A DNA stretch of 33,154 nt from an uncultured Eubacteriales bacterium (GTDB taxonomy: Bacteria; Bacillota; Clostridia; Oscillospirales; Acutalibacteraceae): NCBI GenBank assembly GCA_934445015.1, contig CAKSDJ010000012.1, forward strand, positions 1-33,154. Direction: 5' to 3'. This document shows positions 16,004 to 24,137 of this stretch, piece after piece. The stretch's first letter is position 1. Each line of letters starts with the position of its first letter. The translations under genes were made by a program, and so were the position numbers. Below the pieces are notes generated by a model. That model was not told the origin of the DNA and did no database searches. It saw only the letters and a list, made by a program, of their open reading frames with translations.

Positions 16004-17578
16004 TCAGTTTAAGTAGTTATCCGGTAAATCGTTTTCCAACAGCACCACGCTGTTTTTATCCGCCAATGGAGTGTATATTGACATTGCCTCTTTAAAACTT
16101 GAAACAACATAAACATTTTCTTTATCGAAATCGGTTGTGTTAATTGCGTCAATCATCGGCTTTGAACGGTTTTGACCGACAAGGATTATTATATCACAAT
16201 ATTTTGCCGCTTCAAGACCCAAAGCATAATTGCAGTCGTATTCACGGATACCGAGTTCAATAAGCCCCGGCGTGATTATAACCTTTTTTCTGCCGTCAAA
16301 TGAGCCTAACACCCTGACCGCTTCGATGCAGCCTTCGGGATTTGAGTTATACGCGTCATCTATAAGCAACGAACCGTTCACATAAGATTTAAGTTCAAGT
16401 CTGTGTTCGGTAGGTTTAAGCGAACCCACCGCAAACTTAATGTCACTGTCGCTGACTCCCAAAATATGCGCCATTGTCGCCGCCGCCAGAATATCGCTCA
16501 CCGAATGTGCGCCCAAAAGTCTTGTGCTTACGTTAAATTCGCTGCCGTCAAGCGACAAATCAAAAGTTGTTCCGCTTTCATCGCAAACAATATTTTTTGC
16601 AGAATACTTTGTGCCTTTTCCAAAGTACACAACATCGGTACGCATATCGGCACGCGCGTTTATACCTGTGCTGTCAATGTTTGCAAGCGTAATTCCGCCT
16701 TTTTTCGAAACCGCGTCGGCAAGTTCAAACTTTGTTTTAAAAACATTGTCAACCGATTTAAAAGTGTCAAGATGCTGCTCGCCCACAGATGTAATAATCG
16801 CGCAATCCGGATTTACAATATCGCATATCTCTTTTATATCGCCGATTTTTTTTGCACCCATTTCACATATAAACATCTGGGTTTGAGGTTTTAAACCGGA
16901 GCGAATAGTCCGCACAACGCCCATAGGCGTGTTAAAACTCTGCGGTGTACAAACGGTGTTGTATTTTTCACTTAAAATACGGTTTAAAATAAATTTTGTT
17001 GTGGTTTTACCGTAGCTGCCCGTAATGCCTATAACGGTAAGATTTTTGTGTTCTCCCAAAATATGTTTTGCGTTATTTATATACCACGCACCTACGGCTT
17101 TTTCTATAGGATAGGTTATCGCCCAGATAATGACCGTAAGAATGGGAGATATTACCGAAATCATAACGCAAAGCATTCTGCAAATTCTGCCGGCAAAACT
17201 AAGCGGCGAAAAAATCCAAACTATTAAAAGTAACCCCAAAATAAGTATTGCGGTTATAAAAAGCCTTTTTATTCTTGCGGTAAACACCAATTTTTTAATT
17301 GATTTACGGTTTGTTCTGACACACAGAAAAATTCTTGCCGCCAAAAGAAGCGCCGAAAGTATCAAAGACAAAATCAGATGATTTTTTACCGACAAAAAGG
17401 TTATTACACAATAAAAAACAGCACTCAGCGAAAATTCGGTTGTGTACGACTGTTTTATCCAACCGAAATACCTTGATAAAAAGTATGAATTTTGCTGCAG
17501 CATTTGCAGCTGCCTGTAAAGTGAAAATACGCCCGAAGCGGCAATAAACAGGATCGTTAAAAAAAGAATGTACGGCAT
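16004..17578 (-). CDS. murF: Membrane-anchored MurF-type UDP-MurNAc-tripeptide--D-Ala-D-Ala ligase
   Basis: A 524-residue Mur ligase. Residues ~1-160 contain four or five hydrophobic helices in place of the normal soluble MurF N-terminal domain. The central ATPase domain starts near 170 with the P-loop GITGSYGKTTTK, then EMGAKKIGDIKEICDIVNPD, ITSVGEQHLD and TKFELAD. The C-terminal domain has TEHRLELK, IDDAYNSNPEG and EYDCNY segments, and ends LLENDLPDNYLN. MurF adds D-Ala-D-Ala to the UDP-MurNAc-tripeptide; the ddl gene making that dipeptide follows directly, which supports the call. A good AAGGAG precedes the ATG. The membrane part suggests work at the inner face of the membrane. A non-MurF role within the Mur ligase superfamily cannot be excluded. 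Confidence 0.88.
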   Translation of the reverse strand: MPYILFLTILFIAASGVFSLYRQLQMLQQNSYFLSRYFGWIKQSYTTEFSLSAVFYCVITFLSVKNHLILSLILSALLLAARIFLCVRTNRKSIKKLVFTARIKRLFITAILILGLLLIVWIFSPLSFAGRICRMLCVMISVISPILTVIIWAITYPIEKAVGAWYINNAKHILGEHKNLTVIGITGSYGKTTTKFILNRILSEKYNTVCTPQSFNTPMGVVRTIRSGLKPQTQMFICEMGAKKIGDIKEICDIVNPDCAIITSVGEQHLDTFKSVDNVFKTKFELADAVSKKGGITLANIDSTGINARADMRTDVVYFGKGTKYSAKNIVCDESGTTFDLSLDGSEFNVSTRLLGAHSVSDILAAATMAHILGVSDSDIKFAVGSLKPTEHRLELKSYVNGSLLIDDAYNSNPEGCIEAVRVLGSFDGRKKVIITPGLIELGIREYDCNYALGLEAAKYCDIIILVGQNRSKPMIDAINTTDFDKENVYVVSSFKEAMSIYTPLADKNSVVLLENDLPDNYLN

Positions 17579-17592
17579 ACCGCTTATACTCC

Positions 17593-18354
17593 TTACTTAA
17601 TAAAACTGCGCAAAATGGCATACGCCTCATACGGCTTTTCACAGAATGAAAAATGCCCCGTATCTTTTATAACGCAAAGCCCCGCGTCGGGGATTAAACT
17701 TTCAATAATTTCGGCATCCCGCAAAGGCGTTGCCGTGTCTTTATCGCCCCATATAAGCAAAGACGGGCATTTGATGTCAGGCAACATATCGCGAATATCG
17801 GTATTGACAAGCGAAACCAGTGTTTTTCTGAGCACTTCGGGAGCCGCATTATAGTCTGCCGAGCCGTAATGTGCACGCGCTCTATTTAAAAGATTTTCGG
17901 TATGACCCTTTAAAACGGGCATCGTTAAAACCGATTTTATTATTTTAAAATTGCGTGCTTTTAATTTTTGCTTTAAACTTTTTTTGGGTATCAGACCCGC
18001 GGCGTCAAGCAACACTATTTTAGGCGGAGATACCCTGCCTTCGGCAACAAGTTTCATGGTGACTCTGCCGCCGTGTGAGTGACCCATTATTATCGGGTTT
18101 TCAAGCTGCATTTTTTCAATAAACTCAAAAACAAAGTCGCAGTAATTATCTAAATTCCACGGTGTTTTCATAACTTCGGTATTGCCGCACCCCGGAAAAT
18201 TAACGCCGTAAAGCGTGCAGCGGTCCGAAAGCGCCGCCGCTATACCGTTGTAAACCTCAAACGATGAACCCCATCCGTGGAGCAATAAAACCTTTATATC
18301 GCCGCTGCCCCAAATCTGATATTCAGTTTTAAGTCCGCAAATTTCGGTAAACAT
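17593..18354 (-). CDS. Alpha/beta hydrolase
   Basis: A 253-residue alpha/beta-hydrolase fold protein. The start is set at the ATG 18354, with GGAG seven bases upstream; a longer frame starts at a GTG without a ribosome binding site. The oxyanion strand LLLHGWGSS is at ~23-31, the nucleophile elbow GHSHGG has S93, the acid is in LLIWGDKDTATP and the histidine in KDTGHFSF. No signal peptide is present, so it is cytoplasmic. It is the first gene of the hydrolase-murF-ddl-CDF-lipoprotein operon, 14 bp before murF. The substrate is unknown; an ester or amide linked to wall precursor metabolism is possible but unproven. Confidence 0.9.
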   Translation of the reverse strand: MFTEICGLKTEYQIWGSGDIKVLLLHGWGSSFEVYNGIAAALSDRCTLYGVNFPGCGNTEVMKTPWNLDNYCDFVFEFIEKMQLENPIIMGHSHGGRVTMKLVAEGRVSPPKIVLLDAAGLIPKKSLKQKLKARNFKIIKSVLTMPVLKGHTENLLNRARAHYGSADYNAAPEVLRKTLVSLVNTDIRDMLPDIKCPSLLIWGDKDTATPLRDAEIIESLIPDAGLCVIKDTGHFSFCEKPYEAYAILRSFIK

Positions 18355-18384
18355 AAAACCACTCCGCAAAAAAATTACACACAC

Positions 18385-18413
18385 ATTATATCATTATATT
18401 TTATACTTTACAA
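18385..18413 (-). promoter_or_regulatory. Promoter of hydrolase-murF-ddl operon
   Basis: On the minus strand: TTGTAA (18413-18408), 17-bp spacer, TATAAT (18390-18385). It lies in the 104-bp divergent region shared with the TauE/SafE pair. A rightward promoter there is not obvious; TAAAAT at ~18437 may be a -10. Confidence 0.65.
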
Positions 18414-18458
18414 TAGCATTTTTACACACATAAAGGGTAAAATATACACGGTGATTCA

Positions 18459-18821
18459 ATGAATAAATTAAAAAACGGTCTAAAAAACGGTACGGCAGGC
18501 ATAGCAGTAGGCGTTGTAAACGGAATTTTCGGTGCAGGCGGAGGTATGCTTGCGGTGCCGCTTTTAAAAAAGGCGGGACTTGACCAAAAAAGCGCGCACG
18601 CAAACGCCGTTGCGGTTATTTTGCCCATAACGGTTATAAGTGCCGTACTTTATCTTATTAAGGGCAGCGTTGCTTTATCCGACAGTTATATTTATATACC
18701 AACGGGTCTTATAGGTTCGGTAATAGCAACATTTGCGATTAAAAAAATATCAAACAATCTGCTCAGAAAAATATTCGGCGGATTTATGATCTACGCAGGC
18801 ATACGCCTGCTTATAAAGTGA
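18459..18821 (+). CDS. TauE/SafE family transporter, N-terminal half-type protein
   Basis: A 120-residue membrane protein covering one of the two repeats of the TauE/SafE sulfite exporter family, which move sulfur oxyanions and other organic anions. It has the family glycine-rich motif NGIFGAGGGMLAVPLL near residues 22-37, followed by a KSAHANAVAVILP segment and further hydrophobic helices ending IFGGFMIYAGIRLLI. Normal family members are ~240-260 residues with both repeats fused; here the second repeat is the next gene. The ribosome binding site (GGTGA) is weak. The two proteins probably work as a heterodimer. Confidence 0.85.
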   Translation: MNKLKNGLKNGTAGIAVGVVNGIFGAGGGMLAVPLLKKAGLDQKSAHANAVAVILPITVISAVLYLIKGSVALSDSYIYIPTGLIGSVIATFAIKKISNNLLRKIFGGFMIYAGIRLLIK

Positions 18822-19171
18822 ATATCGGCGCCCTTTTAGCAGGGCTTTTATCCGGAATAATAGGCGGTATGGGACTCGGCGGCGGAGCGGTTTTAATTAT
18901 TTATCTCACGGTATTCAAAGATGTGCCGCAGCTTAAAGCACAGGGCATAAATCTGCTGTTTTTTATACCTATCGCTTTGACCGCGGTAATTATATACACC
19001 GTTAAAAAACAGATAACCTGGCGCATAACCCTGCCCGTTGCAGCAGGCGGAATTATAGGCGCAGCGCTTGGTTTTTGCCTGACCGACATTATAGGCGGAG
19101 ACCTTACCGCAAAATTATTCGGCGGTTTTCTTGTTGTTTTGGGCATTAAGGAAATTTTCTGCAAATCGTAA
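18818..19171 (+). CDS. TauE/SafE family transporter, C-terminal half-type protein
   Basis: A 117-residue membrane protein, the partner repeat of the gene before it. It starts at a GTG overlapping the upstream stop codon as GTGA, which implies translational coupling. The repeat motif SGIIGGMGLGGGAVLIIYL mirrors the first protein's glycine-rich motif, followed by LKAQGINLLFFIP and a closing LFGGFLVVLGIKEIF. The overlap, separate start and intact helices argue that the split is genuine gene architecture, not a frameshift. lexA follows after its own promoter. Confidence 0.85.
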   Translation: MNIGALLAGLLSGIIGGMGLGGGAVLIIYLTVFKDVPQLKAQGINLLFFIPIALTAVIIYTVKKQITWRITLPVAAGGIIGAALGFCLTDIIGGDLTAKLFGGFLVVLGIKEIFCKS

Positions 19172-19179
19172 AACAAGTC

Positions 19180-19208
19180 TTGAAAGTAAAAACGCCCTGT
19201 GATATAAT
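19180..19208 (+). promoter_or_regulatory. Promoter of lexA
   Basis: TTGAAA (19180-19185), 17-bp spacer, TATAAT (19203-19208), starting 9 bp after the TauE-half stop codon. The SOS box lies at the predicted transcription start. Confidence 0.8.
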
Positions 19209-19213
19209 AAGAC

Positions 19214-19227
19214 CGAATAAATGTTCG
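19214..19227 (+). promoter_or_regulatory. LexA operator (SOS box)
   Basis: CGAATAAATGTTCG matches the Gram-positive SOS box CGAAC-N4-GTTCG with one mismatch (T for C in the left arm). It begins 5 bp after the lexA -10, a position fit for autorepression. RecA-stimulated LexA cleavage would relieve it. Confidence 0.85.
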
Positions 19228-19239
19228 GCAGGTGTTTTT

Positions 19240-19827
19240 ATGCAGAAAAATCCGCTAACTCCAAAGCAGGAAGCAGTGTATAATTTTCTTGTTAAAAAAA
19301 TGAAAAACGGCATACCCCCTACAGTTCGTGAAATATGCACGGCAACCGGCATCAAATCGACCTCTACGGTGCACGCCATACTGAACGTGCTTGAAGAAGA
19401 GGGTTATATTCTGCGTGACGCCAAATATTCACGCGCAATCAGACTCGAAAATGATTTTGACGCCTCTATGGTGCCACTTGTAGGCCGTGTTACTGCAGGT
19501 CAGCCGATTTTGGCGGTAGAACAGATTGAGGATTATATACCCTACCCCACAAAGGACGCCGACGGGCTTTTTGCGCTTAAAGTAGTGGGACTCAGTATGC
19601 GTGACGCCGGTATACTTGACGGCGACATAGTGATTGCCGATAAAAATGCACCCTGTAAAAGCGGCGACATTATTATAGGTATGGACGGCGAAGACGCCAC
19701 CGTTAAAAGGCTTATAATAAATGGTTCGCAAGTAATATTTATGCCTGAAAATCCGGATTTTTCACCCATTTATCCCGAAAAGCCTATGGTACTCGGAAAA
19801 GTTGTAGGCAGTTTCAGAAAGTATTGA
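19240..19827 (+). CDS. lexA: LexA repressor
   Basis: LexA represses SOS genes and self-cleaves when activated RecA is present. The start is set at the ATG 19240, giving MQKNPLTPKQEAVYNFL, with AGGTG upstream; the frame is open from 19180 but that would include the promoter and SOS box. The product is 195 residues. The winged helix-turn-helix spans ~1-65 (PPTVREICTATGIKSTSTVH). The cleavage site is A86-G87 in RVTAGQP; the serine-lysine dyad is S119 (VVGLSMRD) and K156 (DATVKRL). All self-cleavage residues are intact. rnhA follows and overlaps or nearly abuts its stop. Confidence 0.96.
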   Translation: MQKNPLTPKQEAVYNFLVKKMKNGIPPTVREICTATGIKSTSTVHAILNVLEEEGYILRDAKYSRAIRLENDFDASMVPLVGRVTAGQPILAVEQIEDYIPYPTKDADGLFALKVVGLSMRDAGILDGDIVIADKNAPCKSGDIIIGMDGEDATVKRLIINGSQVIFMPENPDFSPIYPEKPMVLGKVVGSFRKY

Positions 19828-19835
19828 TACAGCTT

Positions 19836-20276
19836 ATGAAAAGTATAGAAATTTTTACCGACGGCGCCTGCTCCGGCAATCCCGGTCCGGGCGGCTGGGG
19901 TGCGGTTCTTCGCTATAACGGTGTCGAAAAAGAACTTTTCGGCGGCGAGTTAAGCACCACAAACAACCGTATGGAACTCACTGCGGTAATAAAGGCACTT
20001 GAAGCACTTAAAGAGCCGTGCTGCGTAACACTTACCACAGACTCAAAATATGTTGCCGACGGCATCGATAAGGGCTGGGCAAAGTCGTGGCAAAAAAACG
20101 GCTGGCGCAAAAGTGATAAAAAGCCTGCCCTTAATACCGACCTGTGGCAGCGGCTGCTTGAACTCTTAGAAATTCATACCGTTAAAATAGTTTGGGTAAA
20201 AGGTCACGCAGGCCACCCCGAAAATGAGCGCTGCGATACTCTCGCAGTAAATTTTTACAAGAATCTGCAAAAATAA
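19836..20276 (+). CDS. rnhA: Ribonuclease HI
   Basis: RNase HI cuts the RNA strand of RNA-DNA hybrids such as R-loops and primers. The 146-residue product has the full catalytic set: D9 (FTDGACSGNPGPGG), E47 (RMELTAV), D69 (TTDSKYV) and D134 (ERCDTLAVN), plus H124 in the GHAGHPEN loop and the basic protrusion KGWAKSWQKNGW. The ATG 19836 has no clear ribosome binding site; an in-frame TTG at 19824 overlaps the lexA stop as TTGA and could be a coupled start adding four residues. It is probably co-transcribed with lexA and so damage-inducible, which is inference. Confidence 0.94.
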   Translation: MKSIEIFTDGACSGNPGPGGWGAVLRYNGVEKELFGGELSTTNNRMELTAVIKALEALKEPCCVTLTTDSKYVADGIDKGWAKSWQKNGWRKSDKKPALNTDLWQRLLELLEIHTVKIVWVKGHAGHPENERCDTLAVNFYKNLQK

Positions 20277-20310
20277 AAACGATACACCGAAAAATACGGT
20301 GTATCGTTTT
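20277..20310. terminator. Bidirectional terminator between rnhA and lnt
   Basis: AAAACGATACACCG pairs with CGGTGTATCGTTTT around a 7-base A/T loop. T-rich runs follow on both strands, serving convergent rnhA (+) and lnt (-). The 80 bases between it and the lnt stop show nothing else recognisable. Confidence 0.9.
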
Positions 20311-20390
20311 TTATCTTTTCGGATACGGCAGTTCGGGCAAACAGACATGTAATCGGCAGATACATTGTACAAGGACCTTTTTTCGCTATA

Positions 20391-21989
20391 TCATTCGTTA
20401 TGACCTGTAACATTAAAAACCGCAACCGGTTTGTTGCGCCTTTTTTCTTTGAAAAATTTATACGCGCAAACCAGGCACCATATCAGCAAAACACCCACAC
20501 TTATCGGGAAAAGTATATCGCCGACCTTAGTATATAAGGTCATTTCATCCGAAAACCGCACCGTGTCGGTTAAAACGCCCTGCTCAGAAACGCCGAGTTT
20601 GGACTTTATTCTGCCGCGCGAATCAATAAAGGCAGAAATGCCCGAATTTGCCGAACGTATGAGCGGACGTGAATTTTCAACACTGCGAAAAACGCCGTGC
20701 GCCAAGTGCTGATTTATTGCAGGCGAGTTTTTAAGCCATGAATCGTTTGTAGTTTCTATCATAAGCTCGGCGCCGTCAAGTACGCTGCTGCGCGTAAGTT
20801 TCGGATATATGCTTTCAAAACATATAACGTTTCCTATTTTTCCGCCGCCGAATTCCATAATTGCGGAATTTTTACCCGAAACGTAATCCTCTTCCATAAT
20901 GTTTAAATTTTTTAAAAACGGAAAAATTTTTGAAACGGTTTTTTCATAAGGCATATATTCGCCGAACGGTACAAGCTGCCGTTTTGCGTAAGTTGCGGTT
21001 ATTTTACCGCGCTCTATAAGCATAGCATTGTTTGTATGCGCGCCGTCTTTGTTATAAAGTATGCCTGCAAGCAGCGGCGTATCAATTGATTTTGAAATAT
21101 CTTTATACGGCTTTAGTGATTTTTTTGATTTATAAACCTTAGGCACGGCGCTTTCGGGCCAGATCACAATGTCGACATTGCCGGTTATATTTTCTTTTGT
21201 CAATGCCGAGTAAGTGTCATAGCAGAATTCTATTCCGTCTTCTGCCCATTTGTCTGACCTGTCCACACTGCCCTGAACGGTCATAACGGTAAGTTCGTTA
21301 TTGTTTTCAACCTGTAAACCGAGCCTGATAACCCCAAAACACAGGTTAGAACAGAAAAGCACGATGGCACAGCAAATCGCCGCAATGCGCTTTTTTGATT
21401 TGCACAAAACGGCTAAAGTTATCAGCGCATTAAACGCAAGAATTATCATATCCAACCCGTCAGTGCCGAAAAGTGACAAACTTTGTATTAAGGCAGTTGC
21501 GCGGTATTGACCGAGCGATACCCTTACCCAGGGAAATGACAGTTCGCCGAGTTGCGTGATTTTTTCGGCAGCCAAAATGCCGATAATTGCGGTAAAACAC
21601 AACAGTACCGGATTTTTATTTATTTTTGATACGAGGTTACAGCAAACCGCAGGTATGCACCAAAGCAGACCGTGAACCGCGCTTATGCCGAACCAGGCGA
21701 GCATAATAACCGCAATTGATGAACCGTTTGTAAGTTCGGCATAGTCAAGCGGATAAAACCACAAAAACCAATAATATATAAAGGTGTGATATATAAAACC
21801 GAACAAAAAACCGCGCCATAACGCATTTAAAATTTTTGTTTCACGGCATTTGACCACAGTATAAAAATACGGTATAAACGAGATCCACGAAAGTGCAAAA
21901 AGATATGAAAACGTAAGCGGCAACGCCGAAAGCACGGCGCTTACCGCAATTAAAAAATACGGGGTTAAAACCAGCCTTTTAAATTTCAA
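20391..21989 (-). CDS. lnt: Apolipoprotein N-acyltransferase-like membrane nitrilase
   Basis: A 532-residue protein with about six to eight membrane helices in residues ~10-225, a nitrilase domain (~232-490) and a final helix near 500-520, the Lnt layout. The catalytic triad is complete: E279 (IWPESAVPK), K336 (AKRQLVPFGEY) and C390 (VICFESIYP). Lnt N-acylates the lipid-modified cysteine of lipoproteins. The start is a TTG at 21989, chosen because AGGAG lies nine bases upstream and the nearby ATG is out of frame. An extended -10 (TGTTATAAT) precedes it. It is convergent with rnhA and divergent from GH127. True Lnt activity in a monoderm needs testing. Confidence 0.87.
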   Translation of the reverse strand: MKFKRLVLTPYFLIAVSAVLSALPLTFSYLFALSWISFIPYFYTVVKCRETKILNALWRGFLFGFIYHTFIYYWFLWFYPLDYAELTNGSSIAVIMLAWFGISAVHGLLWCIPAVCCNLVSKINKNPVLLCFTAIIGILAAEKITQLGELSFPWVRVSLGQYRATALIQSLSLFGTDGLDMIILAFNALITLAVLCKSKKRIAAICCAIVLFCSNLCFGVIRLGLQVENNNELTVMTVQGSVDRSDKWAEDGIEFCYDTYSALTKENITGNVDIVIWPESAVPKVYKSKKSLKPYKDISKSIDTPLLAGILYNKDGAHTNNAMLIERGKITATYAKRQLVPFGEYMPYEKTVSKIFPFLKNLNIMEEDYVSGKNSAIMEFGGGKIGNVICFESIYPKLTRSSVLDGAELMIETTNDSWLKNSPAINQHLAHGVFRSVENSRPLIRSANSGISAFIDSRGRIKSKLGVSEQGVLTDTVRFSDEMTLYTKVGDILFPISVGVLLIWCLVCAYKFFKEKRRNKPVAVFNVTGHNE

Positions 21990-22021
21990 AAAACGCCGCT
22001 CCTTTCATACGTCATCAGTTA

Positions 22022-22030
22022 ATTATAACA
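22022..22030 (-). promoter_or_regulatory. Extended -10 promoter of lnt
   Basis: On the minus strand TGTTATAAT gives an extended -10 (TATAAT at 22027-22022) about 30 bp before the TTG start. No good -35 is seen at the usual distance, which fits an extended -10 type. Confidence 0.55.
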
Positions 22031-22053
22031 TATATTCTTAATTTTTACTATCA

Positions 22054-22072
22054 TTTTTAACAATAGTTATTA
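22054..22072. repeat. 19-bp element shared with surface-gene promoter (copy 2)
   Basis: TTTTTAACAATAGTTATTA, identical to 4645-4663, lies in the divergent lnt/GH127 region: 17 bp upstream of the GH127 -35 and 27 bp upstream of the lnt -10. The TAAC-N4-GTTA core is an inverted repeat. It is a candidate regulator site. Confidence 0.45.
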
Positions 22073-22088
22073 TTCGCTTTGAATTTGA

Positions 22089-22117
22089 TTGACTTTTACT
22101 TTTTTTTGTATTATATT
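22089..22117 (+). promoter_or_regulatory. Promoter of GH127 - deacetylase operon
   Basis: TTGACT (22089-22094), 17-bp spacer, TATATT (22112-22117). The transcript would start near 22124, about 30 bases before the chosen ATG at 22155, ruling out the upstream in-frame start. Confidence 0.75.
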
Positions 22118-22154
22118 GAACCTACAAAATTATGATGGAAACGGTGGTATCAAT

Positions 22155-24107
22155 ATGAACGCCTATAAAAAACTGACAGCAAATTTTCCGAGAAACGACA
22201 CCGATAAATTTTTTGAAATTCAAGACGAAAAAAAGTTTAACGGTTGGCTTGACAGCAGCATTAACCTGATTACCGATATGCAGTTGCGCGACGCCGATAT
22301 GTGGCGGCTTTTTGTTGAACAATTCCGCAACACGCCCGACGTTGAAGACTTGGGCTGGCGTTGTGAATTTTGGGGCAAAATGATGCGAGGCGCCTGCTTT
22401 GTATACTCTTATCTTAAAGATGAAAAGTTATACAACGTATTAAAAACCACTGTTAAAGATATGATGGATTCTCAGGACGATTTGGGAAGAATCAGCACGT
22501 ATTCGCTTGAAGCAGAACTTGACGGCTGGGATATATGGGGCCGCAAATACGTTCTGCTCGGTATGCAATATTTTATTGAAATCTGTGATGATGAAAAATT
22601 CAAGGCAGACATAATCGACTGTATGAAAAAACAGGTAAATTATCTTATGTCAAAAATAGGTTACGGCAAAAAGAAAATCACAAAACTCACACAGCACTGG
22701 CGGGGTCTTAACTCGTCGTCAATACTTGAACCGATCGTTCGGCTTTATTCGCTTACAGGCGAGAGCCAGTATTTGGATTTTGCCTCATACATAGTTTTTT
22801 GCGGCGGCACCGATGTTGAAAATATTTTTGAACTTGCCTACAAAAAAGAACTGAGGCCCTATCAGTATCCTGTTACAAAAGCGTATGAAATGACATCCTG
22901 CTTTATGGGCTTGCTTGAATACTACCGGATAAATAAAGACCATAAACACTTACAGGCACTGATAAATTATGCGGACTGCATTTTAGAGGACGATTTTACG
23001 GTAATCGGCTCGGCAGGCTGCACACATGAACTTTTTGACCACTCAACCGTAAGGCAGGCAAACCCCGATCGCGGCGACCCGCGTGCGCAAGAGACCTGTG
23101 TAACCGTTACGCTTATGCAGTTCTTTTATCAGTTAAACCTTATTACCGGCGACCCACGTTATATGGACGCGTTTGAAAGATCGCTTTATAATGCCTATCT
23201 CGGTGCGGTCAATACCGACGGCGCTATTGACCTGCGCGCTAAAGAACTTTATCCCGAATTTACTATGGTGCCGATGCCATTTGACAGTTACAGCCCGCTT
23301 ACACCCGGCACACGCGGCAACGGCATAGGCGGTTTCAAGGGTTTTGAAAACGGCAGATACTACGGTTGTTGTATCTGTATAGGTTCGGCAGGTATAGGCA
23401 TTGCAATGAAATCCGCAGTATTTACAAGTGACAGCGGCGTGGTTGTCAACCTGTTCGAAAAAGGTACCGTTACGCAAAAATTGGCAAACGGCAAAAGCGT
23501 AACCCTTGATTTTGACACCGATTATCCGTCTGACGGTGAGGTAAAAATCACGGTAAACACCGATGAAACCGATGAATTTGAAATTCTTGTAAGAAATCCC
23601 GAGTGGAGCGAAAACACGGCGCTTGCCTTAAACGGCAATTCGTTAAGCGCCGGCAAGGGTTACATTTCGCTTTATCGCAAATGGTCAAACGGCGACACAA
23701 TAGAACTTTGTTTTGATATGCGCGCTAAAGCCGTGTTCCCGATACCGTACGGTTCACAGGTACTTATGAACAAGGTTATATGGGGAGGCGCTAACTATAC
23801 CGTGCCTACATTTGACCGCGAGCACCCGGACACGCAAAAGCACATTGCGATCCGCCGCGGACCGCTTATGCTTGCGGCAGAAAACCGTTTGGGTTACAGC
23901 GTTGATGACGCAGTTGACGTAAAATTTAATGATGACGGAACGATCGACATAAAAATACCGGAAAACAAAACCGCACCCTACAACTGCACAGTTGAGGCAC
24001 AAATACCCACAACAGATGGTGGATATTTTACGGTTACCGACTACGCATCGGCCGGCAAACTGTGGAATAATGAAAGCAAAATGGCAGTTTGGATAAACAC
24101 AAAATAA
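22155..24107 (+). CDS. GH127-family glycoside hydrolase (beta-L-arabinofuranosidase-like)
   Basis: A 650-residue protein. The start is set at the ATG 22155 (MNAYKKLTANF), downstream of the predicted transcription start; the frame is open to 22089. An (alpha/alpha)6 barrel fills ~1-410 and beta-sandwich domains follow. The zinc-site residues of GH127 are visible: E313 and C315 in ETCVTVTLMQFF and C405-C406 in YGCCICIGSAG; GDPRYMDAFERSLYN is a family signature. GH127 enzymes remove beta-L-arabinofuranose from plant glycans. No signal peptide is present, so it is probably intracellular and acts on imported oligosaccharides. Related DUF1680 families have other specificities, so the substrate is not certain. 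It is the first gene of a two-gene operon. Confidence 0.88.
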   Translation: MNAYKKLTANFPRNDTDKFFEIQDEKKFNGWLDSSINLITDMQLRDADMWRLFVEQFRNTPDVEDLGWRCEFWGKMMRGACFVYSYLKDEKLYNVLKTTVKDMMDSQDDLGRISTYSLEAELDGWDIWGRKYVLLGMQYFIEICDDEKFKADIIDCMKKQVNYLMSKIGYGKKKITKLTQHWRGLNSSSILEPIVRLYSLTGESQYLDFASYIVFCGGTDVENIFELAYKKELRPYQYPVTKAYEMTSCFMGLLEYYRINKDHKHLQALINYADCILEDDFTVIGSAGCTHELFDHSTVRQANPDRGDPRAQETCVTVTLMQFFYQLNLITGDPRYMDAFERSLYNAYLGAVNTDGAIDLRAKELYPEFTMVPMPFDSYSPLTPGTRGNGIGGFKGFENGRYYGCCICIGSAGIGIAMKSAVFTSDSGVVVNLFEKGTVTQKLANGKSVTLDFDTDYPSDGEVKITVNTDETDEFEILVRNPEWSENTALALNGNSLSAGKGYISLYRKWSNGDTIELCFDMRAKAVFPIPYGSQVLMNKVIWGGANYTVPTFDREHPDTQKHIAIRRGPLMLAAENRLGYSVDDAVDVKFNDDGTIDIKIPENKTAPYNCTVEAQIPTTDGGYFTVTDYASAGKLWNNESKMAVWINTK

Positions 24108-24137
24108 TTTTATTTTACAGTCAAAGGGTGAAAATTT

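Noticed and set aside
18818..18821. Frameshift splitting one TauE/SafE gene
   Set aside because: The halves overlap by a GTGA start/stop, both are intact repeats, and no residues are missing at the junction; treated as a true split, though reads should be checked.
19180..19239. Longer lexA start
   Set aside because: It would place the promoter and SOS box inside the coding sequence; the ATG at 19240 has a binding site and gives a normal LexA N-terminus.
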